From Nitrosospira briensis C-128 (lineage in GTDB: Bacteria; Pseudomonadota; Gammaproteobacteria; Burkholderiales; Nitrosomonadaceae): 64,000 bases of DNA. Shown here one piece after another: positions 28,682-39,561 of the stretch; within the stretch, counting starts at the first letter, position 1, and each line of letters opens with the position of its first letter. The DNA lies in the NCBI RefSeq assembly GCF_000619905.2, contig NZ_CP012371.1:2294001-2358000 (forward strand), read 5' to 3'. The translations under genes were made by a program, and so were the position numbers. Below the pieces are notes generated by a model that saw nothing but the letters and a program-made list of their open reading frames with translations, was not told where the DNA came from and searched no databases.

Positions 28682-30211
28682 TCACCGCCTTTCATAAGCC
28701 CATTCCAGCAGCGCATCCATGGCGGGCTGGGCACTTCCCGACCTGGAATGATTGACTAGAAAAACCACGACCACGCGCCTTCCTGATTTTTCAAGTACGT
28801 AGCCGGCCATGGTTTTCACCCCTTCGAGCAGGCCGGTCTTGATATGGGCCTGGCCTGCCGTGGCGCTGCCGTTCAGCCGTTTCTTCATGGTGCCGTCCAC
28901 CGCCGCGATCGGCAGGGAGGAGATGAACTCGGGCATTGCCGGGCTTTGAAATGCCGCGAGTAGAAGCTCTCCCAGGTGACGAGCACTGATGCGCTCGTTG
29001 CGGGATAATCCCGAGCCATTTTCCATGATCAGCTCAGGGAAATTCAACCGTTTGGACCCGAGCCATCGTTGAATCGCCGTGTTCGACTTCGCCAGTGTCG
29101 CACGCGGTTTATATTTACTGTCACCCGTACCGTTGGTTGCGCTGATACTCTCGCCGGTAGCGGTCGCTGTAGACACGCCTCCAGCCATATCAGCCGGGAG
29201 ACCGGTAGTCAGCCCGAGTGCAAGATACAGTTGCCGTGCGGCGGTATTGTTGCTGAATTTATTGATGTCGCGAACAATGTCCGTAAGCGGAGGGGATTGA
29301 TGAATTTCAAGTGGCGATATTCCTTCCGGCGCCGCGCCCGTTCTTACCTTGCCACGAAATACGCCGCCCTGTTCCTCCCATAAGTGCCGAAAGAGGCTGA
29401 AGATATAGTGTGCGTTATCGTGTACGCTGAGAAACAGGGTTTTTTCGCCGCAATCGCTGGAATAATTCCCGTTGAGCAGGACCGATACGCGACCGTTGTC
29501 CTTGACGGCGGTACGAATATCGGTACCGAGCGCGTCGCGCCATTCGCTGCATGGGCCACTGGTAAGCGTCAGGTTATTTTGAAGGTCCAGCGAGGCCGGC
29601 AGTGGATCGACAACAATCCGAACGGTTTTGCTTCCAGGCTGAGGAATCAGGCGCAGTGCCAGCGTCCGGTAGTTTACCAGCAGTGCTTCGGGGAGGACGT
29701 TGTAAGCGCGGTAAGGCTTGCCATCGAAGGCCGCAGGGTCGCCGTTGGGCAGATCGAAATGACTGCTATCCAGTACCAGGTCACCGGTAATTTCGCGTAA
29801 TCCCGTCTGGCGCAGGCGTCGCGTGAGCAACCAGAAATTTTCGAGATTCAGCTTGGGATCCCCGTAACCCTTGATCACCAGGTCGCCGCGCAGCGTGCCA
29901 TCCTCCACTATTCCGCTGGCGTACGACTCCGTGTTCCAGGTATAAGCCGGGCCCAGCAGCTCCAACCCGGCAAAAGTAGTGACAAGCTTCATCACCGATG
30001 CCGGATTCATCGCCGCGTTGCCATTAACGGCTAACAGCGGCTTGCTCGCGCCGATTTCGTGAACGTAAACACCAATTGCAGACTCGGGAATCCGTGCTTG
30101 CTTAAGCGCTCTGTCGACAGATGCGGGCAGATTGTGAGACGACGCGGACAACGGCACGGCGGCGGATATGAAACACAGGGCAGCAAGTACATGCTGATGC
30201 AGAATTTTCAT
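28682..30211 (-). CDS. dacB: D-alanyl-D-alanine carboxypeptidase/endopeptidase (PBP4, S13)
   Basis: 509-residue periplasmic penicillin-binding protein. Signal peptide about 1-23. Active-site SxxK in NPASVMKL (about 67-74), SxN in NKFSNNTAARQ and KTG in HIKTGLLEGV, all intact. The insert between SxxK and SxN is large, as expected for class C PBP4. It trims peptidoglycan peptides. Lies 53 bp downstream of bioA on the same strand and may share its transcript. Confidence 0.95.
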   Translation of the reverse strand: MKILHQHVLAALCFISAAVPLSASSHNLPASVDRALKQARIPESAIGVYVHEIGASKPLLAVNGNAAMNPASVMKLVTTFAGLELLGPAYTWNTESYASGIVEDGTLRGDLVIKGYGDPKLNLENFWLLTRRLRQTGLREITGDLVLDSSHFDLPNGDPAAFDGKPYRAYNVLPEALLVNYRTLALRLIPQPGSKTVRIVVDPLPASLDLQNNLTLTSGPCSEWRDALGTDIRTAVKDNGRVSVLLNGNYSSDCGEKTLFLSVHDNAHYIFSLFRHLWEEQGGVFRGKVRTGAAPEGISPLEIHQSPPLTDIVRDINKFSNNTAARQLYLALGLTTGLPADMAGGVSTATATGESISATNGTGDSKYKPRATLAKSNTAIQRWLGSKRLNFPELIMENGSGLSRNERISARHLGELLLAAFQSPAMPEFISSLPIAAVDGTMKKRLNGSATAGQAHIKTGLLEGVKTMAGYVLEKSGRRVVVVFLVNHSRSGSAQPAMDALLEWAYERR

Positions 30212-30264
30212 TTATCTACGCATGTGCGCGCGATTTGCATGGTGTTTATTGCTTGCGTTGATTT

Positions 30265-31575
30265 TTACCATGAATCGAGTGCCCGCAAGGTTCCTGCTAC
30301 CAGCAAATCCATTTCCTGTTCATCGATCGTATACGGCGGCATGAAGTAGACGGTATTTCCAAGCGGACGCAACGATAATTCCTGCTTGAGGGCCGCCTGA
30401 AAAAATTTTCCGGAAAAATCCGGGTCGGGCGTCTCAACGTCGAATGCCCAGATCATGCCGCAGTTACGGAAGTTTTTTACCCCTGGGTGGAACGCGATCG
30501 GTTGCGCCGCATGGTTGAGATAGCTGGCCTTGATGCGATTGGCTTCAATGACCTTATCCTGTTCGAAAATATCCAGCGTAGCCAGCGCGGCGCGGCAGGC
30601 AAGCGCATTACCCGCATGAGTATGGGAATGCAGAAAACCGAGCGCAGGCTTGTCGTGATAAAAAGCGTTAAAAATCCCATCAGTGGCCATCACCACCGAC
30701 AGGGGCAGGTAACCCGCACTCAAGCCTTTTCCGAGACACAATAGATCGGGAACGATATCGGCCTGCTCGCAGGCAAACAGGGTTCCGGTCCTGCCAAAGC
30801 CAACCGCGATTTCATCGGCGATCATGTGTACGTTGTACTTATCGCATAGCGCTCGCGCCAGCTTCAGGTAATCGGGATGGTACATACCCATTCCCGCCGC
30901 CCCCTGTACGAGCGGTTCGACAATAAGTGCCGCGGTTTCGGTATGGTGTTGTGCGAGATAGGCTTCAAGTGCGGCGGCGGCGCGCAGTGCATAATCGCCA
31001 TGGGATTCCCCCTCAGCCGCATAACGCCAGTCCGGAGTTGGGACGTGCGTACTTGGGCGCAATAGCGGAGCGTAGATATCCTTGAACAGCGCCACATCGG
31101 TGACTGACAACGCCCCCAGCGTCTCGCCGTGATAATCGTTCTGCAAGCTTACGAAGCGATTTTTTTCGGGATGGCCCATGTTGTGCCAGTAATGGAAGCT
31201 CATCTTCAGCGCGATTTCCACTGCGGATGCGCCATCGCTGCTGTAGAAGCAATGGCCGAGCTTCCCCGATACCAGTTTGCGCAGGCGCTCCGATAGTTCC
31301 ACTACCGATTCATGCGTGAAACCCGCAAGCATGACATGTTCCAGCTTATCAAGCTGGTCACGGATGGCAGCATTGATGCGAGGGTTGGCATGACCGAACA
31401 GATTGACCCACCAGGAACCGATAGCGTCGAGGTAGCGCTTGCCCTCACTGTCATAAAGCCACACGCCTTGACCTCGGACGATTGGGATGAGCGGCATCGA
31501 TTCATGCTGTTTCATCTGGGTGCACGGGTGCCACACTGTCTTTAAACTGCGTTCCTGCAAGTATTTATTGTTCAT
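30265..31575 (-). CDS. bioA: Adenosylmethionine-8-amino-7-oxononanoate aminotransferase
   Basis: 436-residue PLP enzyme of biotin synthesis, making DAPA from KAPA with SAM as amino donor. Motifs WHPCTQM near the N-terminus, the GSWWVNLFGHANPRI segment, YSSDGASAVEIALKM, ADEIAVGFGRTG and the PLP lysine in CLGKGLSAGYLPLS are present. No other bio genes are adjacent. Its start lies 33 bp from the CIRCE operator of the divergent groESL operon, so the short shared region may carry promoters for both directions. Confidence 0.96.
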   Translation of the reverse strand: MNNKYLQERSLKTVWHPCTQMKQHESMPLIPIVRGQGVWLYDSEGKRYLDAIGSWWVNLFGHANPRINAAIRDQLDKLEHVMLAGFTHESVVELSERLRKLVSGKLGHCFYSSDGASAVEIALKMSFHYWHNMGHPEKNRFVSLQNDYHGETLGALSVTDVALFKDIYAPLLRPSTHVPTPDWRYAAEGESHGDYALRAAAALEAYLAQHHTETAALIVEPLVQGAAGMGMYHPDYLKLARALCDKYNVHMIADEIAVGFGRTGTLFACEQADIVPDLLCLGKGLSAGYLPLSVVMATDGIFNAFYHDKPALGFLHSHTHAGNALACRAALATLDIFEQDKVIEANRIKASYLNHAAQPIAFHPGVKNFRNCGMIWAFDVETPDPDFSGKFFQAALKQELSLRPLGNTVYFMPPYTIDEQEMDLLVAGTLRALDSW

Positions 31576-31579
31576 CTAC

Positions 31580-31634
31580 TTGAAATTCACCCTCATAGAC
31601 CATATTATTAGCACTCGTTAGCAGTGAGTGCTAA
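31580..31634 (+). promoter_or_regulatory. groESL promoter with CIRCE operator
   Basis: TTGAAA (31580-31585), 17-bp spacer, TATTAT (31603-31608) form a good sigma-70 promoter. A perfect CIRCE element, TTAGCACTC-N9-GAGTGCTAA, spans 31608-31634 and overlaps the -10 end, so HrcA repression of groESL is expected. Confidence 0.95.
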
Positions 31635-31724
31635 CAGATTTGTGATAAATCCAAGGATCAGGCCGTCAATACGGCTTTTCCCAGATTTCGTCGTTTTGAT
31701 TTTTTAAAACAGGAGAAAGAAAAC

Positions 31725-32015
31725 ATGCAGATTCGTCCATTACACGACCGCGTTATTGTCAAGCGGCTGGAAGAAGAACGCAAGACCGCATCCGGTATTG
31801 TCATTCCGGACAGTGCCGCGGAGAAGCCCGATCAAGGCGAAATTGTCGCGGTCGGCAAAGGCAAGGTCGGCGATGATGGCACCATCCGTGCGTTGGAAGT
31901 GAAAGTCGGCGATAAAGTGCTGTTTGGCAAATATTCCGGACAAACGGTAAAAGTATCCGGAGACGAACTTCTCGTGATGCGCGAAGAAGACATCATGGGC
32001 GTTATCGAAGGTTAA
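31725..32015 (+). CDS. groES: Co-chaperonin GroES
   Basis: 96-residue heptameric lid of the GroEL chaperonin. Typical N-terminus [21 protein letters not shown] minus none; mobile loop [18 protein letters not shown]-terminal [17 protein letters not shown]. Strong ribosome site AGGAG 10 bases before ATG. First gene of the groESL operon behind the CIRCE operator; groEL starts 44 bp later. Confidence 0.98.
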   Translation: MQIRPLHDRVIVKRLEEERKTASGIVIPDSAAEKPDQGEIVAVGKGKVGDDGTIRALEVKVGDKVLFGKYSGQTVKVSGDELLVMREEDIMGVIEG

Positions 32016-32047
32016 TTTTTACCTTACACAACATTTTCTGGAATTAG

Positions 32048-33712
<1,665 letters not shown>

Positions 33713-33744
33713 GGTTTGCCGCTGCCGTAGTAAAACGCAGCAAA

Positions 33745-33776
33745 ATAAAAAACCCCGCCCCGGTGGGGTTTTTTAT
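33745..33776 (+). terminator. Terminator of groESL
   Basis: AAAAAACCCC, short GC loop and GGGGTTTTTT form a hairpin directly followed by T residues, 33 bp after the groEL stop. Confidence 0.9.
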
Positions 33777-34155
33777 TGTATAAAGCGTTCTGGAGAAAAT
33801 GAGCGGCTATTTTTACAGCAGCCCATACCTGACGTTTTGAAGATGTACTCGTGATGTGCAGGGACCTTTGAATAATTGCCGGATTTTGCCGGCGCAGTTG
33901 CAATAAGTGGTACACCCAGAGAAGATTTGCTCAGGAGTTCCTTCTGGATTCGTTATTTTTGCAGGAACCGGACGCTCTACGATTTCGACGCTATCATTGC
34001 ACATTACATTGATAGGCTTCATCTCCTGCAGGCTTCCAATTGGATGGATATGTTTTGCGCAGGACGCATAGGTGATGGCAGCCAGTCGAAATGATGGGTA
34101 TTCCGATGTTACGGCAATGCAGTGGTGGCAAATATTCCTTCCATAATAATTTATC
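33777..34155. other. Intergenic region before hpnD-like gene
   Basis: About 380 bp. A minus-strand ORF at 33813-34157 (114 codons, Cys-rich) crosses the whole gap and touches the hpnD start. It has no recognised domain and no good ribosome site, so it is not called. Nothing else recognised. Confidence 0.4.
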
Positions 34156-35001
34156 ATGACCCCAGACCAGTATTGCCAGGAGAAAGCTGTTCAAAGCGGT
34201 TCCAGCTTCTATTACAGTTTTCTCTATTTGCCTTTGGAAAAACGCCGTGCCATTACTGCGCTATATGCGTTTTGCCGTGAAGTGGACGATGTGGTGGACG
34301 AATGTACCGACGCATCGGTGGCGCGCACGAAACTCGCCTGGTGGCGGCACGAAGTCGACGCGATCTTTTATGATGGGCAGGGAAACAAGCCGAGCCACCC
34401 GGTGGCGAAAGCGCTGGCAGAAGTGTCACCGACTTTCAATCTCACTGCTCAGCGGCTGAAGGAAATCATAGACGGCATGGAAATGGACCTTGACTATAAC
34501 CGCTATGCAGATTTCGAAACCCTGAGGCACTACTGTTATCACGTGGCCAGCGTGGTAGGGCTTTGTTCCGCAGAGATATTCGGCTATCAAAATCCGAAAA
34601 CCCTGAAATATGCGGAAGACCTGGGACTCGCGTTCCAGCTTACGAATATCATACGGGATGTAGGGGAGGATGCGTGCCGCGACCGCATTTACCTGCCCCA
34701 GGATGAGCTCGCCCGTTTCGGGGTAACCAGCGAAGACATACTCAACTCCCGCGAAACCGATGGCTTCCGGCAATTGATGGAGTTTCAGATCGAGCGTGCA
34801 GAAAGTTATTACGTCCGGGCTTTCGCAGCGTTGCCTGCGGAGGATCGCAAAAACCAGCGGCCGGGAATCATCATGGCCGGGATATATGAAGCGTTGCTGA
34901 AGGAGATCAAGGCGGACGGCTGCCACGTCCTTCGTCAGCGTGTGAGACTTACGCCGATGCGTAAACTATGGATTGCATGGACGACCTGGATGAAAGGGTA
35001 G
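34156..35001 (+). CDS. hpnD: Presqualene diphosphate synthase-type enzyme
   Basis: 281-residue trans-prenyl synthase of the squalene/phytoene synthase family. The two Asp-rich motifs are present: REVDDVVDE (about 41-49) and QLTNIIRDVGEDACRDRIY (about 161-179). The segment SFYYSFLYLPLEKR near the N-terminus is typical. Length and sequence feel fit HpnD, which joins two farnesyl diphosphates on the way to squalene and hopanoids in bacteria without eukaryote-type squalene synthase. HpnC or phytoene synthase are the alternatives. hpnC and hpnE are not in the window. Confidence 0.85.
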   Translation: MTPDQYCQEKAVQSGSSFYYSFLYLPLEKRRAITALYAFCREVDDVVDECTDASVARTKLAWWRHEVDAIFYDGQGNKPSHPVAKALAEVSPTFNLTAQRLKEIIDGMEMDLDYNRYADFETLRHYCYHVASVVGLCSAEIFGYQNPKTLKYAEDLGLAFQLTNIIRDVGEDACRDRIYLPQDELARFGVTSEDILNSRETDGFRQLMEFQIERAESYYVRAFAALPAEDRKNQRPGIIMAGIYEALLKEIKADGCHVLRQRVRLTPMRKLWIAWTTWMKG

Positions 35002-35180
35002 GCACGTCGCCCCACCGATTCCGGCTGGCATTGGCAAAGCTGGAGCGGCCGGCGCGCACCATCAACTAGCGGGAATTACAACATCATGCTGACGCAGTAA
35101 GCACAATCTGGAATCGGTGCCGCCTGGTAGCCTGTTTCAGGATATGGCCAGCAGGATTTTTTTAACCGATAAACTCCTCT

Positions 35181-35939
35181 ATGAATCAATTCGAAAATTA
35201 CACGCCGTCCAAGGATCTGCTCAAGAACCGGGTGATCCTTGTCACCGGGGCGGGGCAGGGAATGGGCCGGTCTGCAGCGCTGGCATACGCCGCGCATGGC
35301 GCAACCGTTATATTGCACGGACGTAATGTCAAGAAACTGGAAAGCGTGTACGATGAAATCGAGGCGGCGGGAGGAGCTCAGCCGTCAATTTTTCCACTTG
35401 ACCTCGAAAAGGCCGAAGACAAGGATTTTGCCGCAATTGCCCAAGCCATTAAACTGCAATTAGGCCGGTTGGACGGCATTTTGCACAATGCGGCGCTCCT
35501 GTTCAGTTTGACCCCGCTCGCGGCGCAGACACTGGACCAATGGCTGGCGCTGCTGCGAGTCAATCTCATTGCTCCATTTGCATTGACGCGAGCCTGCCTG
35601 CCATTGCTGAAAGCGTCACCGGATGGGAGCGTCGTTATGACATCGGATACACATGGTCACGCGCCTGCCGCCTATTGGGGCGGCTTTGCAGTGGCGAAGG
35701 CGGCAATAGAAGCGTTGGTAAAAATTCAGGCCCAGGAATGGGAAATACTGCCAAACCTGCGCATCAACGTTTTAATCCCCGGGCCGGTGCATACGCCGCA
35801 ACGAACCCGGACTCATCCCGCCGAGATCAAGCAGGACATGCCCCAGCCGCAGGATTTAATGCCATACTATTTGTACCTGATGGGCCCTGATAGTAAAGCA
35901 CTCAGCGGCGAAACGGTATTTTGCCGGGGCGGCGCGTAG
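35181..35939 (+). CDS. YciK-like short-chain dehydrogenase with altered catalytic residues
   Basis: 252-residue Rossmann-fold protein like YciK. Cofactor motif VTGAGQGMGRSAALAYA (about 20-36) and HNAALL (about 102) are normal, and the C-terminal DLMPYYLYLMGPDS matches the YciK pattern. The usual YxxxK is FAVAK here: Phe at 169 replaces the catalytic Tyr, with Lys at 173 kept. The position 13 residues before it, normally Ser, is Asp 156 (Ser is at 155). It may therefore be a non-catalytic or unusual SDR. Starts ATG at 35181, 60 bp before which nothing notable is seen. Confidence 0.85.
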   Translation: MNQFENYTPSKDLLKNRVILVTGAGQGMGRSAALAYAAHGATVILHGRNVKKLESVYDEIEAAGGAQPSIFPLDLEKAEDKDFAAIAQAIKLQLGRLDGILHNAALLFSLTPLAAQTLDQWLALLRVNLIAPFALTRACLPLLKASPDGSVVMTSDTHGHAPAAYWGGFAVAKAAIEALVKIQAQEWEILPNLRINVLIPGPVHTPQRTRTHPAEIKQDMPQPQDLMPYYLYLMGPDSKALSGETVFCRGGA

Positions 35940-35968
35940 TACAGGCTGCTGTAGCTGAAAGAAAAATG

Positions 35969-35974
35969 TATAAT
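35969..35974 (+). promoter_or_regulatory. -10 element of tRNA-Leu
   Basis: A perfect TATAAT lies 30 bases before the tRNA. The -35 region at 17-bp spacing (CTGCTG) is poor. Confidence 0.6.
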
Positions 35975-36003
35975 TGTTCGGTACCAATGAAACAAAGCGG
36001 CCT

Positions 36004-36088
<85 letters not shown>

Positions 36089-36188
36089 GGGAGTAGTAAG
36101 CGGTCTGAGCGATAGCGCATCTTGACGGCTGTCGCGTTCCCCCTGGTCGCTAACGCTGCACAATGTTATCAACCAGTCAGGAAATGCA

Positions 36189-37493
36189 ATGCAAACGAAT
36201 GTCGAAGACCTTGGTGCACTGGAGCGCCGCCTTAACGTTTCGGTTCCCCAGGAGAAAATCGAGACGGAAATTGAAAGCCGCTTGAAGCATTTGGCACGCA
36301 CGGCGAAATTACCCGGTTTTCGGCCGGGAAAAGTGCCGTTGAAAATCGTCATGCAGCAGTATGGTCCGCAGGTGCGACAGGAAGTGATCAGCGATGCGCT
36401 GAAGAAGAATTTCAGCGAGGCTGTGCGCGAGAAAAACCTCAGAATCGCTGGCTATCCTCGTTTCGAACCCAGGCAGCCAGCAGAAAATGTGACCCAATTT
36501 GAATTCAGCGCGACATTTGAGGTCTATCCAGACGTAGTTGTGGGAGACTTGAGTGCTATTCGCGTCGAACGGCCCGTGGTCGATATCTCGCAATCCGATA
36601 TTGATAATACGGTAGAGGTTTTGCGCAAACAACGCGTTCAATACGAACCTGCGGAACGGGGGGCACAGCCGGGCGATCGCATCAATATCGATTATCATGG
36701 TCGCATCGATGGCGTGGAGTTTGCAGGAGGTAAAGCCGAGAACTTTACCTTGGTGCTGGGCGAAGGGACGTTACTCAAAGACTTCGAAGAACCGCTGATT
36801 GGCATGAGCGCCGGACAGGTCAAAACATTTGAAGTTACCTTTCCGGCAGACTATCATGGTAAAGAGGTTGCCGGAAAGACCGCCGTATTTGAGGTGACTT
36901 TAAACGGGGTGGAGTCTTCAAGACTACCCGATGTCGATATGGAATTCGCCAGATCGCTGGGTGTCGCCGATGGCGATATTGAAAAAATGCGCGTCGAAAT
37001 CGAGGCCAACCTCAGGCGTGAGGCGTCTCGGCGTATAAAGACCAGACTTAAGGAACAGGTCATGCAGGCGCTTCTTGATGCAACCAGCATCCAGGCGCCC
37101 AAGGCCCTGGTGGAGATGGAGCAGGAGCGCTTGATGCAGGAAGCGCGCGAGGAACTGGCGTCGCGTGGTCTGAGCGCCAAGAACTTGCCGTTGCCTGAGG
37201 ATTTGCTTCTGGAAAGAGCGCAACGGCGCGTCAACCTGGGATTGATTTTGGGAGAGCTGGTAAAAAGCCACGGCCTGCATCCAAAACCCGAGCAGGTGCG
37301 TGCGGTGGTAGAGGATCTCGCGCAGAGTTACGAAAATCCGGCGGAGGTGATCAAATGGCATTATTCCGTACCGGATCGTCTTAATGAGGTCGAGTCCGCA
37401 GTGCTGGAAGACAACGTCGTGATGTGGGTATTGGAGAAGGTCGCAGTGGCGGATAAATCAGTGACTCTAGATGAGCTAATGGGAAGATCATAA
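36189..37493 (+). CDS. tig: Trigger factor
   Basis: 434-residue ribosome-bound folding chaperone. Ribosome-binding tail motif [12 protein letters not shown] (about 38-49), central FKBP-type prolyl isomerase domain (about 160-245, with [13 protein letters not shown] and [18 protein letters not shown]), and helical C-terminal domain. The last base of its stop region touches the ATG of clpP, so tig-clpP-clpX form one unit. Confidence 0.97.
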   Translation: MQTNVEDLGALERRLNVSVPQEKIETEIESRLKHLARTAKLPGFRPGKVPLKIVMQQYGPQVRQEVISDALKKNFSEAVREKNLRIAGYPRFEPRQPAENVTQFEFSATFEVYPDVVVGDLSAIRVERPVVDISQSDIDNTVEVLRKQRVQYEPAERGAQPGDRINIDYHGRIDGVEFAGGKAENFTLVLGEGTLLKDFEEPLIGMSAGQVKTFEVTFPADYHGKEVAGKTAVFEVTLNGVESSRLPDVDMEFARSLGVADGDIEKMRVEIEANLRREASRRIKTRLKEQVMQALLDATSIQAPKALVEMEQERLMQEAREELASRGLSAKNLPLPEDLLLERAQRRVNLGLILGELVKSHGLHPKPEQVRAVVEDLAQSYENPAEVIKWHYSVPDRLNEVESAVLEDNVVMWVLEKVAVADKSVTLDELMGRS

Positions 37494-38134
37494 TGCAGCA
37501 ACTTGACTGGAAGCAGCGTAGTCTCGAGCCGAGCGGGTTGGGTCTGATTCCCATGGTGATCGAGACCAGTGGAAGAGGCGAACGCGCATACGATATCTAT
37601 TCTCGATTGCTGAAAGAGCGGGTCATATTCCTGGTGGGTCCGGTTACCGAGGGGTCCGCGAACCTGATCGTGGCACAACTCCTGTTTCTGGAGTCTGAAA
37701 ACGCGGACAAGGATATTCATTTTTATATTAATTCTCCCGGTGGCCTGGTTTCTGCCGGGATGGCGATTTACGATACCATGCAATATATTAAACCCGATGT
37801 CAGCACGCTCTGCATAGGGCAGGCGGCAAGCATGGGATCGTTGTTGCTGACGGCCGGTGCCAAGGGTAAACGCTTCTGCCTCGCCAACTCGCGCGTTATG
37901 ATCCATCAGCCGTTAGGGGGCTTCCAGGGGCAGGCTTCGGACATTGAGATACATGCGAAAGAGATTCTGTTTCTAAAAAACCGGTTGAATGAGTTGTTGG
38001 CGAAGCACAGCGGCCAAAGTATAGAGACTATCGAGAGAGACACGGACCGGGATAACTTTCTCAGCGCCGAACAGGCGGCGAAATACGGTTTGATCGATGC
38101 TGTGCTGACTTCCAGGAGTGAAAGCACCAGTTGA
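37493..38134 (+). CDS. clpP: ATP-dependent Clp protease proteolytic subunit
   Basis: 213-residue serine protease barrel subunit. Catalytic Ser in [14 protein letters not shown], His in [11 protein letters not shown] and Asp in the [13 protein letters not shown] region. N-terminal propeptide-like part precedes [23 protein letters not shown] overlaps the tig stop (TAATG). Works with ClpX encoded just downstream. Confidence 0.98.
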   Translation: MQQLDWKQRSLEPSGLGLIPMVIETSGRGERAYDIYSRLLKERVIFLVGPVTEGSANLIVAQLLFLESENADKDIHFYINSPGGLVSAGMAIYDTMQYIKPDVSTLCIGQAASMGSLLLTAGAKGKRFCLANSRVMIHQPLGGFQGQASDIEIHAKEILFLKNRLNELLAKHSGQSIETIERDTDRDNFLSAEQAAKYGLIDAVLTSRSESTS

Positions 38135-38200
38135 AAAAGATAGGGTGGAAGTGATTGCTGGTCTACGAGCGCAACGGCTCGGATAATGCGGGATAAAACT

Positions 38201-39478
38201 ATGTCAGAGAAAACTGGCGGTGAAAAACTGCTTTATTGTTCCTTCTGCGGCAAAAGTCAACACGAAGTGAAGAAGCTCATTGCCGGCCCATCGGTATTCA
38301 TTTGCGATGAATGTATCGAGCTTTGCAATGACATCATTCGTGAGGAAATACAAGGCGCTGAAGCTGCCAAGCTTACGAAGTCGGATTTGCCGGTGCCACA
38401 TGAAATTTGCCAGATCCTGGATCACTATGTAATTGGCCAGGAGCAGGCGAAGAAGATCCTGTCGGTAGCGGTTTACAACCACTACAAACGGCTGAGAAAC
38501 CTGGCAAAGGCGACGGATGCCGATGAAATCGAGCTGGCGAAGAGCAATATTCTGCTCATCGGCCCGACGGGCTCGGGCAAGACATTGCTTGCGCAGACGT
38601 TGGCGCGATTGCTTGATGTGCCTTTTGTGATGGCTGACGCGACAACGCTGACCGAAGCAGGCTACGTCGGCGAAGATGTGGAAAATATCATCCAGAAGCT
38701 GCTCCAGAAATGCAATTACGATGCAGAAAAGGCGCAGCAAGGGATAGTCTACATTGATGAAATTGACAAGATTTCGCGCAAATCGGACAACCCGTCAATT
38801 ACACGGGATGTTTCAGGAGAAGGCGTACAGCAGGCCCTGTTGAAACTGATCGAAGGGACCATCGCATCGGTACCGCCCCAGGGGGGGAGAAAACACCCCA
38901 ATCAAGAGTTTGTGCAGGTGGATACCACCAACATTCTTTTCATTTGCGGCGGTGCTTTTGATGGACTCGACAAGGTAATACGCGCCCGATCCGAAAAGGG
39001 AGGAATAGGTTTTGGCGCCAATGTGAGAAGCCGCGACGGGCGGAAGGACTTCGGTGAAGTATTACGAGGCGTGGAGCCTGAAGATCTGGTCAAATATGGC
39101 CTGATACCGGAATTCGTCGGACGTCTGCCCGTGGTCGCAACGCTGGAAGAACTGGATGAGTCGGCGTTGATTCAAATATTGACCGAACCAAAGAACGCGC
39201 TCATCAAGCAGTACCAGAAAATGTTTCACATGGAGGGGGGCGTCGATCTCGAATTCCGCGAGCAGGCCCTCAAAGCAATAGCCAAGAAGGCGCTGGCGCG
39301 AAAGACCGGGGCGCGTGGTTTGCGTTCCATTCTGGAGAGTGCCCTGCTGGACACCATGTTCGATCTTCCATCGCTGGAAAATGTTGCCAAGGTAGTAATC
39401 GATCATGGTTCGGTCAATGGCGATATCAAACCCATCCTGATCTATTCAGATAAGCCGAAGGTAGCCAAGAGCTGTTAA
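38201..39478 (+). CDS. clpX: ATP-dependent Clp protease ATPase subunit ClpX
   Basis: About 425-residue AAA+ unfoldase. N-terminal C4 zinc finger (LYCSFCGKS...[10 protein letters not shown]), Walker A GPTGSGKT, Walker [11 protein letters not shown], sensor 2 [10 protein letters not shown], and IGF-type loop for ClpP binding (KGGIGFGA). ATG at 38201 (MSEKTGGEK) gives the normal length; ATG at 38186 is also in frame. Spacing of 66 bp from clpP fits cotranscription. Confidence 0.97.
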   Translation: MSEKTGGEKLLYCSFCGKSQHEVKKLIAGPSVFICDECIELCNDIIREEIQGAEAAKLTKSDLPVPHEICQILDHYVIGQEQAKKILSVAVYNHYKRLRNLAKATDADEIELAKSNILLIGPTGSGKTLLAQTLARLLDVPFVMADATTLTEAGYVGEDVENIIQKLLQKCNYDAEKAQQGIVYIDEIDKISRKSDNPSITRDVSGEGVQQALLKLIEGTIASVPPQGGRKHPNQEFVQVDTTNILFICGGAFDGLDKVIRARSEKGGIGFGANVRSRDGRKDFGEVLRGVEPEDLVKYGLIPEFVGRLPVVATLEELDESALIQILTEPKNALIKQYQKMFHMEGGVDLEFREQALKAIAKKALARKTGARGLRSILESALLDTMFDLPSLENVAKVVIDHGSVNGDIKPILIYSDKPKVAKSC

Positions 39479-39561
39479 TACACGTCCCGTATTTGCATTG
39501 TCCGTTGAATTTCTCCGCGGCGTCCCCATAACTCTTGTTTGTCTCTTATAGGTGAGCCGAC

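Noticed and set aside
33813-34157. 114-codon Cys-rich minus-strand ORF before hpnD
   Set aside because: It touches the hpnD start region, has no good ribosome site and no domain was recognised. Kept only as a note.
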